Shown: positions 17,271-25,294 of the stretch, one piece after another | How the letters are laid out: every line of letters begins with the position of its first letter | How positions within the stretch are numbered: position 1 is the stretch's first letter | Assembly: GCF_014705655.1 (NCBI RefSeq) | Contig: NZ_JACXIY010000001.1 | Coordinates: 124,001 to 188,000, forward strand | Reading direction: 5' to 3' | Length of the DNA stretch: 64,000 nucleotides | Source: Paenibacillus arenilitoris | GTDB taxonomy: Bacteria; Bacillota; Bacilli; Paenibacillales; Paenibacillaceae | Made by a program: the position numbers and the translations under genes | The notes under the pieces: generated by a model | Told to the model about the DNA's origin: nothing | Seen by the model: only the letters and a program-made list of their open reading frames with translations | Database searches by the model: none

Positions 17271-18410
17271 ATGGTGAAGAACGGCATCGACGGCATAACG
17301 GAACAAGCGGCTTTATTCAAAGGCAAACGGCTGGGGCTCATTACGGCGCCGACCGGCATGAACGCCGAGTTCGTATCGTCCATCCAGCTTTTGCGCGACC
17401 GTTACGAGCTCGCGGCCTTGTTCTCGCCGGAGCACGGGGTGCGCGGCGATATCGCCGCCGGAGGGATGGTGGAGACGTACGCCGATCCTTGCACGGGCGT
17501 GCCGGTATACAGCCTGTACCGCAAAGATTCGAAGCGGATGACGGCCGGCATGCTGGACGCCGTCGATATGGTCGTCTACGATATTCAAGACGTGGGCGTC
17601 CGCTATTATACGTTTATTTCCACGATGCTGCTTGCTTTGGAGGATTGCGCGAAGGCGGGCAAGCCTTTCGTCGTGCTGGACCGGGTTAATCCGCTGGACG
17701 GCGCCGCCGTCGAAGGGAACGTGCTGAAACCGGGCTATGAATCGTTTGTCGGGCATTACCCGCTGCCGGTTCGTTACGGCCTTACGGCGGGCGAGGCGGC
17801 CGTCATGGCGAACGACCAAATGGGCTTGAAGGCCGATCTGCACGTCGTCCGCTGCCAAGGCTGGGACCGCAATATGCAGTTCCCGGACACCGGCATGCTA
17901 TGGGTGCCTCCATCGCTTGGCCTTCCGCGTTTCGAAACGGCGCTGCTCTATCCCGGCACCTGCCTGTTTGAAGGCACGAACGTATCCGAAGGACGCGGAA
18001 CGGCGCTTCCGTTCGAGATGATCGGCGCGCCGTTTATCGATTCGCAGCGGCTGGCGGACGAGATGAACGCCCGGCGGCAGCCGGGCGTCCGGTTCCGTCC
18101 CGTTTATTTCAAGCCGGCGGCCTCCAAGCATGCAGGAGAGCTGTGCGGCGGCGTGCAGGCGCATGTAACGGACCGGCGCGCGATCCGGCCGCTCGACGTC
18201 GGAGTAACGCTTCTGTATACGATTAAGAAGCTATTCGAGCCGTTTGCGTTTCTGCCGCCGATCCGGGAAGGCTCCCGGCCTTTCATCGATTTGTTGGGCG
18301 GGGACAGCCAGTACCGCGCGGAAGACGCCACGCCGGAGACGCTGCTGGAGAGGTTTCGGGAGGAAAGCGGCCGGTTTGCGGAAACGAAACGGCAGTACCA
18401 TTTGTACTAG
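17271..18410 (+). CDS. namZ: Exo-beta-N-acetylmuramidase NamZ (DUF1343, YbbC-like)
   Basis: NamZ (GH171) removes MurNAc from the non-reducing end of peptidoglycan fragments. The 379-residue product spans the full DUF1343 family: FSPEHGVRGD near residue 45, VYDIQDVGVRYYTF, LDRVNPLDG, and the hallmark ETALLYPGTCLFEGTNVSEGRG. GGAGGGCGG sits just before ATG 17271 and the previous gene ends 12 bases upstream, so there is no room for a signal peptide: the mature start is M-V-K-N-G. Secreted homologues are usual in Bacillus; this one appears to be cytoplasmic, acting on imported disaccharides. It is followed by the kinase that would use the MurNAc. Confidence 0.92.
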   Translation: MVKNGIDGITEQAALFKGKRLGLITAPTGMNAEFVSSIQLLRDRYELAALFSPEHGVRGDIAAGGMVETYADPCTGVPVYSLYRKDSKRMTAGMLDAVDMVVYDIQDVGVRYYTFISTMLLALEDCAKAGKPFVVLDRVNPLDGAAVEGNVLKPGYESFVGHYPLPVRYGLTAGEAAVMANDQMGLKADLHVVRCQGWDRNMQFPDTGMLWVPPSLGLPRFETALLYPGTCLFEGTNVSEGRGTALPFEMIGAPFIDSQRLADEMNARRQPGVRFRPVYFKPAASKHAGELCGGVQAHVTDRRAIRPLDVGVTLLYTIKKLFEPFAFLPPIREGSRPFIDLLGGDSQYRAEDATPETLLERFREESGRFAETKRQYHLY

Positions 18411-18457
18411 GGCGGCGATGATTGCGGCTGTGCCGCACGGGAGGCGTGAAGACGATA

Positions 18458-19366
18458 ATGAGATACGTAGCCGGGTTGGACGGCGGCGGAACAAAAACCG
18501 CGGGAGCCGTCGCCGACGAGCGGGGAAACCTCATCGGCGCGTTTACGTTCGGGGCGATTAATTTGAACGGCCGCGACGAAGCCGGCATCCGCGGCAGCGT
18601 CCGGGAGATGATGGCGGCAATCGGCGGCTTATGCGGCGGTCTCGAGCATTGCGCGCATATTTGCATCGGCGCGGCCGGCGTAAGCAATCCGACCGCCGGC
18701 TCCCGGCTGACCGCCATGGTCAGGGAGTTCGGCTATGCGGGAGGGCTGACTATTACCGGCGACCATGAGACGGCGATGTACGGCTCGCTCGAGGGCGCTT
18801 CCGGCATCCTTCTCATCGCGGGAACGGGCTCGATATGCTTCGGGCGCAACGGGAACGGGGCGGAGCACCGGACGGGAGGCGGCGGGCATCTGATCGACGA
18901 CGAAGGCAGCGGCTACAGCATCGGCCGCGATTTGATCGCGGCAACGCTTAAAGCGCACGACGGCCGGATCGCGAACCGGCATATCGCCCCGATGGTATTC
19001 GCGAGGCTTGGCGTGGAGTCGGTGAGGGAGTTGATCGGCTTCGTGTACGATCCGAGGACGAACAAAAAAGACATTGCCGCGCTTGCTCCGCTTCTCTCCG
19101 AGCTGTGCGCGCTTGGCGACGAGGAGGCTCATGCCATCGCGCGGCGAAGCGCAGGCGCCTTGTACGAATTGGTCGTTCCCGTCGCGGAGAAGCTGTCTCT
19201 GCAGGACGGCGAGCTTGCGCTGACGGGCGGCGTCCTTACGGGGAACGCCGACGTGCGCGCTTCGCTCGTCGCGCTGCTTGGGCGTCGATATCCGCGGCTT
19301 AATTGCATCGCGCCGAGGCGCGATGCCGCATTCGGCGCGGTACTCATAGCGCTTGAGAAGCTGTGA
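18458..19366 (+). CDS. BadF-family sugar kinase, probable MurNAc/GlcNAc kinase (MurK-like)
   Basis: The 302-residue protein belongs to the BadF/BadG/BcrA/BcrD ASKHA kinases: phosphate-1 loop GLDGGGTKTAGAVADE at the N-terminus, ITGDHETAMYG as phosphate-2, and IAGTGSICFGRNG for adenosine. Bacterial members phosphorylate GlcNAc, and the clostridial MurK also phosphorylates MurNAc. Next to NamZ and MurQ, a MurNAc 6-kinase is the expected missing step, since a non-PTS importer delivers unphosphorylated sugar. The frame is open to TTG 18422; ATG 18458 fits the family start, with GGGAGG about 13 bases upstream (GTG 18446 is an alternative). A strong terminator ends the operon 120 bases later. Confidence 0.85.
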   Translation: MRYVAGLDGGGTKTAGAVADERGNLIGAFTFGAINLNGRDEAGIRGSVREMMAAIGGLCGGLEHCAHICIGAAGVSNPTAGSRLTAMVREFGYAGGLTITGDHETAMYGSLEGASGILLIAGTGSICFGRNGNGAEHRTGGGGHLIDDEGSGYSIGRDLIAATLKAHDGRIANRHIAPMVFARLGVESVRELIGFVYDPRTNKKDIAALAPLLSELCALGDEEAHAIARRSAGALYELVVPVAEKLSLQDGELALTGGVLTGNADVRASLVALLGRRYPRLNCIAPRRDAAFGAVLIALEKL

Positions 19367-19489
19367 GCCTGGCTGCCGCCAGAGGGACAATTAGACAAGA
19401 AGACTTAAATGCTCCAGCGGTTCTATAAGGAGACCCGTCAGCGTTGAACGGTCAGAGGCTGTCCGAAAGACGGAAGGCATCGTTCCTTG

Positions 19490-19540
19490 AAAATAGCGGT
19501 ACGGGAAGCTCCTCAGCTCCTCCCGTACCGCTATTTTTCT
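19490..19540 (+). terminator. Strong Rho-independent terminator of the MurNAc recycling operon
   Basis: AAAATAGCGGTACGGGA (19490-19506) pairs perfectly over 17 bp with TCCCGTACCGCTATTTT (19521-19537), with a T-rich tail. The A-rich left side makes it potentially bidirectional. It marks the boundary to the lower-GC bacteriocin cassette. Confidence 0.92.
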
Positions 19541-19802
19541 CTATAGATTGGCCGGTTGTGTTATTTCTGCATCTTAAATAAATATTTGTAAATGAATTCC
19601 TGTGTCCACAGAACTAAAAATTCAATTGTACAACGATTTCGAAAGTTAAAATTGATTCATTTTTTTAATGATTAGTCATCATAATACATATGATACTTTG
19701 GAATGGTGTATATTTTTGGGTAAAAAGAACTATTAATCTTTACGAATTATTAAATTATAACTAGTGGATATTGGTACTTTTTGTAATTATAATAACTTTT
19801 GG

Positions 19803-19812
19803 AAGGAGGTGA
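19803..19812 (+). promoter_or_regulatory. Perfect Shine-Dalgarno of the first bacteriocin precursor
   Basis: AAGGAGGTGA is fully complementary to the 16S rRNA 3' end and ends six bases before ATG 19819. It fixes the start of the 72-residue precursor and predicts strong translation. Confidence 0.9.
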
Positions 19813-19818
19813 AAATAA

Positions 19819-20037
19819 ATGGAAGCTTTGTTGTTGGAAATTGCTCTCGTTATGGGCGTAGGTACGGGAACGGCGTTTCGCGTATATCAGCTCATCATGG
19901 CTGGCGCATCGACTTGGGCGTTGATTTCAATGATCATTGCAGGCGGAGGCTTTATTGGAATCGGTATTGTTGCGCTTCGTTACGCGGTCAAGAAATGGGC
20001 GACTAAGAAGCTTGAAGATGTTGCGGTAGCCTATTAA
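19819..20037 (+). CDS. Circular bacteriocin precursor 1 (uberolysin/carnocyclin-like)
   Basis: This 72-residue peptide has the profile of head-to-tail cyclised bacteriocins: very short leader (M-E-x region), a GVGTGTAFRVYQLIMAG start similar to the GIA-GTA-KVV blocks of uberolysin and carnocyclin, a Gly/Ala/Ile-rich middle (IIAGGGFIGIGIVAL), a cationic helix (RYAVKKWATKK) and a C-terminal hydrophobic-aromatic end (VAVAY). Known members end in Trp or another hydrophobic residue that is joined to the N-terminus. A perfect Shine-Dalgarno precedes it. A paralogous precursor and the typical accessory genes follow. Leader length is not determinable from sequence alone. An overlapping 80-codon frame (19764-20006) is a shadow. 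Confidence 0.85.
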   Translation: MEALLLEIALVMGVGTGTAFRVYQLIMAGASTWALISMIIAGGGFIGIGIVALRYAVKKWATKKLEDVAVAY

Positions 20038-20076
20038 TCCAATCCAATGCATAAATAAGAAAGGAGGATCTCAAAG

Positions 20077-20298
20077 GTGGAAAATATAATTTTGGAGATC
20101 GTGACAGCGACAGGAGTTAGCACGCAAACGGCATACTTCATAATTAAAATGGTTATGGCGGGCACTTCCATTTGGGCCATCGCAGGTGCGATTTTGGCTG
20201 GAGGAGGCGTATTGGCGGTTGGCGCTCTTATCGTCCGCAATTACATTCTTAAGAAGCTTGGACAGGATGCTTCATTCAAAATCATTGCTACTTATTAA
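20077..20298 (+). CDS. Circular bacteriocin precursor 2 (uberolysin/carnocyclin-like)
   Basis: The start is GTG 20077, with AAAGGAGGA about nine bases upstream. The 73-residue peptide is a paralogue of precursor 1: by eye 24 of the first 60 aligned positions are identical, including the E-LEI start, GV-T-TA, MAG-S-WA and AGGG blocks. It has the same plan of hydrophobic helices and a basic segment (RNYILKKLGQD) and ends in IIATY, again with a C-terminal Tyr. Most circular bacteriocin loci make one peptide, so two expressed precursors in tandem are unusual. A stem-loop follows before the large membrane-protein gene. Confidence 0.85.
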   Translation: MENIILEIVTATGVSTQTAYFIIKMVMAGTSIWAIAGAILAGGGVLAVGALIVRNYILKKLGQDASFKIIATY

Positions 20299-20358
20299 TA
20301 GAATAGCGCCAATCTTACGCGATTAGCGCTATCCCCCAGGTGTTGCATAAAGAGTACG

Positions 20359-20399
20359 GTGCGGCCTGCCTGACAGGCCGCCTCGCACATTTATTTTAC
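20359..20399 (+). terminator. Attenuator-like hairpin after the bacteriocin precursors
   Basis: CGGCCTG (20362-20368) pairs with CAGGCCG (20374-20380), and outer GTGCG/CGCAC can extend the stem with a bulge; ATTTATTTTA follows. Such a partial terminator would keep precursor mRNA above that of the biosynthetic genes downstream. Confidence 0.6.
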
Positions 20400-20423
20400 T
20401 AAAAAATCAAGAAGAGGTAAAGG

Positions 20424-22076
20424 ATGAGGAAACTCGTTGCGCTGCTCCACCTTCAACATCTTCTATATTTGCGTTGGTTTGTGTACCAATTCAACGTGTC
20501 GATCCGGCCGGGTACGATTCATCTGATTAGTCTGTTCATCGGTGCGCCATTGTTAGTGGCATTTCTTGCTTATTATTTATTCAGAGCGATCTTCCTGCTA
20601 GCTAGAGCTGGAGGATTCCAGCCCGAATGGGAGCATGTCAGCATTGCCTTCTCGCTCATTTATTTAATCCTTGGATTAGGGTTCGCCGGCGGCTCTTATC
20701 GGGAAACCTACATTCGGGCGTTTCATTCCAATGACTGGGAATTCATACGCGTTCACCATGGGCGAATCGCGATTGTACAATTGGCTAAGCTTATTGACAT
20801 CTTCCCCTGGCAGTTCATATTTCCGTTGGTGCCGGTCGTGGTAGGCGCATCCTTATCCTGGAACCGCATATTCGCCGCTTCAATCCCTGCAGGCTGGTAT
20901 ACCTATGGGCTTCTTGCTCTTGCGGCAGGCGCACTGGCGCTGCGAACGATTGCCTTGCTGTTTAATCACCTTTACCGCAGTTCCGGCAATAAACGTTCGG
21001 CTGGATCCGAGCTTGCCGTCTTTGCCGCCAAGTCTGTCCTTTTCTCCTTTGTTTGTTATTCGGTTGTTAAGTGGATTGTGATCCAAGACCTTTCGTCCTT
21101 GTTTCCATTCGAGATGAACAGCCTGGCCGGTTGGCTTGGGCTGAGCCGATCCTGGATACTTCCAACCAACTGGCTGTTAAGCGGAAATGAATGGTTATTC
21201 GTAATAGCAGTCATCCTTTTGTGGTCGATTGCCTGGGTACTATTGGTTCGCAATGAGGACCGGTTATTATCCTTGCAGATCAATTTGCCTGATCATATCC
21301 AGCGATCACGCAGACGTTATTCGGCAGTATTTGGAGGAAACAGTCAAATTCGCAATCTCGTACTGAAGGACCTTATCCTTCTTACTCGTGATAGATACCG
21401 CGTCATTCCGCAACTGAAGGCCTATCTCATGGTGTTGATGGCCCTCGGAGGAATCGGACTTGCGGTACGTGAATTAGGTTGGATACAATCGTCGGCCTTT
21501 TCCTTCTCCGCCTTATTTGCGGCACAGCTGTTTCTCGCGTCGTTCGCCAGCGATCTGGTTACCCGAGTGACTAGCGTAGATGCAGAAGGAACGATGATGA
21601 CTATATTACTGACTCACCTGAGAAAGCCGCATGCCATTATTGCTTCTAAGCTAGTGCTTCATATGGCGCTCATTACGTGTCTGGTCACCGTATCTGTTGC
21701 GGTGCTTGCCTTCGTAATGGGAATAAAGCCCTCTATGGCCGCGATGAGCATGCTTAGTATGCTGCTAATCAACCTGATATCGAGCTTAGGCACGGTGGTC
21801 TCTACAGCTATGTTCCCGAGGTTCGATTGGGATGATGAGTCAAAAATTAACACCTCGGAGAAGGCAGGGTTAATGGAATCGCTCATTACGAGAACCTTCG
21901 AGCTTGTTAATATTACGATAATTGGAACGAGCGGAGCTTTGCTGTTCGGGAAACGTCTCGATGAAAGCATGTTTTTCCTAGTTTCGCTGCTCGGTCTTGT
22001 AGTGACCTGCGCGATATGGAGTATAGCGGCGGCGTGGCTTCTTAGAAAAGCTTGGTGGAAGGAGTGGAGGTTATAG
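20424..22076 (+). CDS. Large multi-spanning membrane protein, circular-bacteriocin B-type / ABC-2-like permease
   Basis: The 550-residue protein has about ten to twelve hydrophobic segments over its whole length and no soluble domain other than a basic cytoplasmic loop near residue 290-310 (HIQRSRRRYSAVF). Its size and its position right after the precursor genes and before an ATPase match the As-48B/CclB-type proteins needed for maturation and export of circular bacteriocins. The C-terminal half (residues about 310-550) resembles ABC-2-type permeases, so it is probably the membrane partner of the next gene. GAAGAGGTAAAGG precedes ATG 20424. Confidence 0.7.
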   Translation: MRKLVALLHLQHLLYLRWFVYQFNVSIRPGTIHLISLFIGAPLLVAFLAYYLFRAIFLLARAGGFQPEWEHVSIAFSLIYLILGLGFAGGSYRETYIRAFHSNDWEFIRVHHGRIAIVQLAKLIDIFPWQFIFPLVPVVVGASLSWNRIFAASIPAGWYTYGLLALAAGALALRTIALLFNHLYRSSGNKRSAGSELAVFAAKSVLFSFVCYSVVKWIVIQDLSSLFPFEMNSLAGWLGLSRSWILPTNWLLSGNEWLFVIAVILLWSIAWVLLVRNEDRLLSLQINLPDHIQRSRRRYSAVFGGNSQIRNLVLKDLILLTRDRYRVIPQLKAYLMVLMALGGIGLAVRELGWIQSSAFSFSALFAAQLFLASFASDLVTRVTSVDAEGTMMTILLTHLRKPHAIIASKLVLHMALITCLVTVSVAVLAFVMGIKPSMAAMSMLSMLLINLISSLGTVVSTAMFPRFDWDDESKINTSEKAGLMESLITRTFELVNITIIGTSGALLFGKRLDESMFFLVSLLGLVVTCAIWSIAAAWLLRKAWWKEWRL

Positions 22077-22077
22077 G

Positions 22078-22842
22078 ATGAAAGTGATCGATGTGCGCAA
22101 TATTTCATTCCAGTACAAGGGAACGGAACGGCCAGCGGTTGAGCAAATCAGGTTCGAGGTCAATCAAGGAGAAATTGTCGGCTTGCTCGGTCATAACGGA
22201 GCAGGCAAGACGACGATATTGAAATGCATTGCGGGGCTGATGCAGCCGGCAGCCGGGGAAATAACGATGGCTCCTGCACCCGGCAAGGATGCCGGGACGA
22301 ATGATAGAACAATGGGGATTAGCGATCTGGGGTATGTTCCTTCCGACTTTTACCTGTATCCCTTGTTAACGGTTGAAGAAATGATACGCTTTACGGCCAG
22401 TCTTCACAGGCTCGAAGAGCGGGTAGTGTCGGAGAGGATGAATGCGATGCTGAACGCCTTTCAGCTTAATGATAAGCGCCATCAATTTGTGAAGACGTTG
22501 TCCAATGGGATGAAGCAGAAGGTGGCGCTCATCACGGGAGTCATCCATTATCCGCAGACGTTAGTTCTTGATGAACCCATGACAGGCTATGATGCCGTCG
22601 CGACCAGGGAAACGAAAAATTTTCTTACCCGTTACGCGAATGAACAGCAAGCCGGGATCCTGCTTTCCTCGCATCGGCTCGATGTTGTGGAAGATATTTG
22701 TGAACGAATTGTTGTCATTCATCAAGGGAAAGCGATTTTTAACGGGGCGATCTCTGAATTGAAACATCTTGCGAATGATTCGAAGACGCTTGAGGAAGCG
22801 CTGCTGCGGATGTCAACGGAATCGGAAGAGGTGACGGAGTGA
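22078..22842 (+). CDS. ABC transporter ATP-binding protein (circular bacteriocin export)
   Basis: The 254-residue ATPase has Walker A GHNGAGKTT (about residue 38), an ABC signature LSNGMKQKVAL in place of LSGGQ, Walker B TLVLDEPMTGYD and an SSHRLD switch region. The degenerate signature is common in ABC-2-type and bacteriocin exporters. It starts just after the membrane-protein gene ends and its stop overlaps the DUF95 gene, matching the B-D-C arrangement of circular bacteriocin clusters. Confidence 0.9.
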   Translation: MKVIDVRNISFQYKGTERPAVEQIRFEVNQGEIVGLLGHNGAGKTTILKCIAGLMQPAAGEITMAPAPGKDAGTNDRTMGISDLGYVPSDFYLYPLLTVEEMIRFTASLHRLEERVVSERMNAMLNAFQLNDKRHQFVKTLSNGMKQKVALITGVIHYPQTLVLDEPMTGYDAVATRETKNFLTRYANEQQAGILLSSHRLDVVEDICERIVVIHQGKAIFNGAISELKHLANDSKTLEEALLRMSTESEEVTE

Positions 22843-23384
22843 TTCAAGGTTTTAAATGGGTATATGCGCATGCGGCAAAGTGGCGCTATCTGCTCATAGC
22901 CTCGTCCGTTCTATATGGATTGGCTGCTATTGCAGGCGCAGTCGTCGGTTCAAACGAGCCGTTACAAAATACGGAAGGGGATATTCCACATGATCCGTTT
23001 TATTATTTAACCCATAACTCGCGTTCAATTCTGCTGTTCTTAAGCGGGCTTCTCACGTTTGGCATGACAAGCATATTTGCATTATTTGCGAATGGATTCA
23101 TGATTGGGTTCTCTGTCGCAGGACGAAATCAAGATACGCCGCTTTGGGCAACGCTTATGCATATCATTCCGCATGGTATCTTTGAAATTCCTGCGATGCT
23201 GCTTGCCGGAGCGGTCGGGCTATACCCGTTGCAGCTGCTTGTTCGATATGCCCGCAACCAGAGGCCTCTCAAAATCGGCTGGATGTCCATTGTATTAAGC
23301 ATCGTATGGATTGGCGCCCTACTCATTGCAGCCGCTTTTGTGGAAGCTTTGATATCCCCAGCTATTATCGATTGGGTGACATAA
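22839..23384 (+). CDS. DUF95 / SpoIIM-like membrane protein (circular bacteriocin C-type)
   Basis: The start overlaps the ATPase stop by four bases. The 181-residue protein has about five membrane segments and the SpoIIM/DUF95 features FYYLTHNSRSILLFLSG and the long hydrophobic FALFANGFMIGF-type segment followed by HIIPHGIFEIPAMLLAG (residues about 106-125), a conserved block in the family. DUF95 proteins are near-universal in circular bacteriocin clusters (As-48C, CclC) and are implicated in maturation, secretion or immunity. Because no separate small cationic immunity gene is seen, this protein or its neighbour may share that role. Confidence 0.85.
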   Translation: MIQGFKWVYAHAAKWRYLLIASSVLYGLAAIAGAVVGSNEPLQNTEGDIPHDPFYYLTHNSRSILLFLSGLLTFGMTSIFALFANGFMIGFSVAGRNQDTPLWATLMHIIPHGIFEIPAMLLAGAVGLYPLQLLVRYARNQRPLKIGWMSIVLSIVWIGALLIAAAFVEALISPAIIDWVT

Positions 23385-23444
23385 GGCTGATACCCAAACA
23401 TTCGAACCCTTGTCATTGAAATTCTAGTCCGGAGGTAGAACAAG

Positions 23445-24107
23445 ATGGTACTCGTTGATTTCGTCAAAGTATTATTCGTTCCCAGACCGATCATGGAAAA
23501 AAGGCTTTTTCAAGAGCGCTTTTTCTCCATGATCGTACTTTTAAGCTTGTTATCCGTCATTCTCGCCGTCGTTTCCGTATCCTTTTTTCGTGCGGAAGAT
23601 ATGACAGAAGCGTCGGGAGTAACCATAGATTCGGATACTTATGAAGCTTATAAAGTATTCATGCTGCTGGGTACCGGTTTCATGGCCAGCTTCACGCCAA
23701 TCGTCTTCATTCTGTTCAACACCTTGATAAATAAGCTGATCCTGTGGGCGGTACGGGTAACTATTCCTTTCCGGGGCTTGTTTATTCTAGGTATTCTTGC
23801 TCATATTCCTCTCCTCATGGATACTCTCGTCCGGATTATTGTTCAATCCTTCATCGGGGAACCGCTCACGAAATCGCCGGCGGCGTTATTCTCATTCCTG
23901 TTTGATTCAGAATCGCAACTAGGGGGCATGTTGTCCGTTTTTACGGTGTTCGGCGTATGGAGTACGCTGCTCTACGCGACCGGCATTTATATTCTCGCTC
24001 CGGAACGCGCCCGTTGGCGGAGCATTATCGTTGTTGTACTCGTTTGGATCATTACGACCTTCGTCTCGGGATATATAAATAACAGTCTGGGTCCAATCGG
24101 CAAATAG
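23445..24107 (+). CDS. YIP1-family membrane protein in the bacteriocin cluster
   Basis: A 220-residue protein with about five hydrophobic segments arranged like the Yip1 domain, starting with VDFVKVLFVPRPIMEKRLF and ending near VSGYINNSLGPIGK. YIP1-type proteins accompany the secondary ABC exporter in circular bacteriocin loci (As-48E position). CCGGAGGTAG precedes ATG 23445. Possible roles are self-protection or assistance to the HlyD-MacB exporter that follows; the sequence does not decide. Confidence 0.7.
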   Translation: MVLVDFVKVLFVPRPIMEKRLFQERFFSMIVLLSLLSVILAVVSVSFFRAEDMTEASGVTIDSDTYEAYKVFMLLGTGFMASFTPIVFILFNTLINKLILWAVRVTIPFRGLFILGILAHIPLLMDTLVRIIVQSFIGEPLTKSPAALFSFLFDSESQLGGMLSVFTVFGVWSTLLYATGIYILAPERARWRSIIVVVLVWIITTFVSGYINNSLGPIGK

Positions 24108-24133
24108 AGTCTAAGCAGCATGAGGTGATCGAT

Positions 24134-25294
24134 GTGAAAAAGGCAGTCGTCGGAGCTTTAGTGTTAGTTGCCGTAAGTATAGTGGGTTTTAATGTGTGGC
24201 AATTAAACCAGTCGAGCACGACTAAGCAAGAAGCTGTCAACGTGGAGACCTATAGAGTAGAGTTTCAAGAGCTCAAGCAATATGTCATTGCCTCGGGAGT
24301 CGCTATTCCCGCAGAAGAAGAAAGAATCTATCTGGACAGCGGGCTTGGTCAGCTTGAACGTATTCTGGTTGCGGAAGGACAGAAGGTTAAGGCGGGTACA
24401 CCTGTACTCCGGTACCGGGCCGATGATATCTCGAATGAACTTAAGGAATTTGAAATCTCTCGCAAGCGGCTGGAGCTTGAGTTGGAAGAGAATAAGGAGC
24501 AGCTCTCGAATCTAATGCCTGAATTAAGACAAGAGCTGGGGAATATCACAGACGATACGCAGCGCGAAGAAGCAGTGCGGCAGCTAGGACGCAAGAAACG
24601 CAATCTCGAACGCCAACAGGCTGTCATTATATTGGATATAGAAGCGATTAAGATGCAGACAGCTGCCTTGGAGGACAAGCGGAAGAGACTTGTCGTAACG
24701 AGCGGAATGAAGGGAACGGTTCAGAAAATTGAATACGATTCCTCTGATTACAGCGATAACCCTTTGATCTATATCGTGTCCGATCAGAACTATAAGGTTC
24801 ATGGCACCATAACAGAGTTCGACCATGTACTTGTGAAGATGGACCAGAAAGTTGAAGTTAAGCCTAAGGTGCTGTCCGGTCAGGCATGGAAAGGTATAGT
24901 ACGAAGCGTAGATTCGACTCCGGTAGGCTGGAGTACGGCTGATTCAGCAACCCAAGGCGATAAGGAGGTTGTTACCTCTTATCCTTTTATTGTAGACCTG
25001 CTGGAGCCAAGTGAAGAATTGAAAAGCGGCTATCATGTCTATATTGATATCGAAGTAGAGCCGAACGAGAGGCGATTAGCTGTCCCCCATGGAGCAATTC
25101 TTAATGAAGAAGGACAAGAAGTTGTCCTCCTAGTGCGTGAAGGCATTATTCAGAAACGGCAAGTGACAACCGGCAGGTCTAGCGATAATTGGAAAGAAAT
25201 TGTAAGCGGCCTTATGGAAGGGGATCTCATTGTAAGCAGCCCTCAACCGGAAATGAGAGAAGGCATGCCTATCCAAACGGAGGATGCCGCTTAA
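24134..25294 (+). CDS. HlyD/MacA-family membrane fusion protein
   Basis: GTG 24134 lies at good distance from GAGGTGAT; the open frame starts at GTG 24125, inside that site. The 386-residue product has an N-terminal membrane anchor (about residues 3-24), a lipoyl/barrel-sandwich half (RILVAEGQKVKAGTPVLRY), a long coiled coil (residues about 100-185, Glu/Lys/Arg rich) and the beta-barrel part (GTITEFDHVLVKMDQKVEV). It links the following permease and ATPase into an export complex corresponding to As-48F. The permease start overlaps its stop. Confidence 0.85.
   Translation: MKKAVVGALVLVAVSIVGFNVWQLNQSSTTKQEAVNVETYRVEFQELKQYVIASGVAIPAEEERIYLDSGLGQLERILVAEGQKVKAGTPVLRYRADDISNELKEFEISRKRLELELEENKEQLSNLMPELRQELGNITDDTQREEAVRQLGRKKRNLERQQAVIILDIEAIKMQTAALEDKRKRLVVTSGMKGTVQKIEYDSSDYSDNPLIYIVSDQNYKVHGTITEFDHVLVKMDQKVEVKPKVLSGQAWKGIVRSVDSTPVGWSTADSATQGDKEVVTSYPFIVDLLEPSEELKSGYHVYIDIEVEPNERRLAVPHGAILNEEGQEVVLLVREGIIQKRQVTTGRSSDNWKEIVSGLMEGDLIVSSPQPEMREGMPIQTEDAA

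Larger units (their letters stand above)
19367..19818. other. 452-bp intergenic region: operon terminator and AT-rich bacteriocin promoter region
   Basis: The first part carries no gene and ends in the terminator at 19490-19540. From about 19550 the base composition drops sharply to AT-rich sequence up to the bacteriocin precursor gene. Several -10-like boxes occur (TATAAC 19756-19761, TATAAT 19788-19793) but none has a good -35 partner, and the second is very close to the ribosome site. An inverted repeat ATCATA-5-TATGAT (19678-19694) could be an operator. The promoter is probably here but I cannot fix it. Confidence 0.6.

Noticed and set aside
19764-20006. 80-codon ORF overlapping bacteriocin precursor 1
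   Set aside because: Different frame, no ribosome site; the precursor frame has a perfect Shine-Dalgarno and family features.
19819-20298. Two-peptide class IIb bacteriocin or two-component lantibiotic
   Set aside because: No double-glycine leader, no Cys/Ser/Thr-rich core, no LanM-type enzyme; the accessory genes and peptide ends match circular bacteriocins instead.
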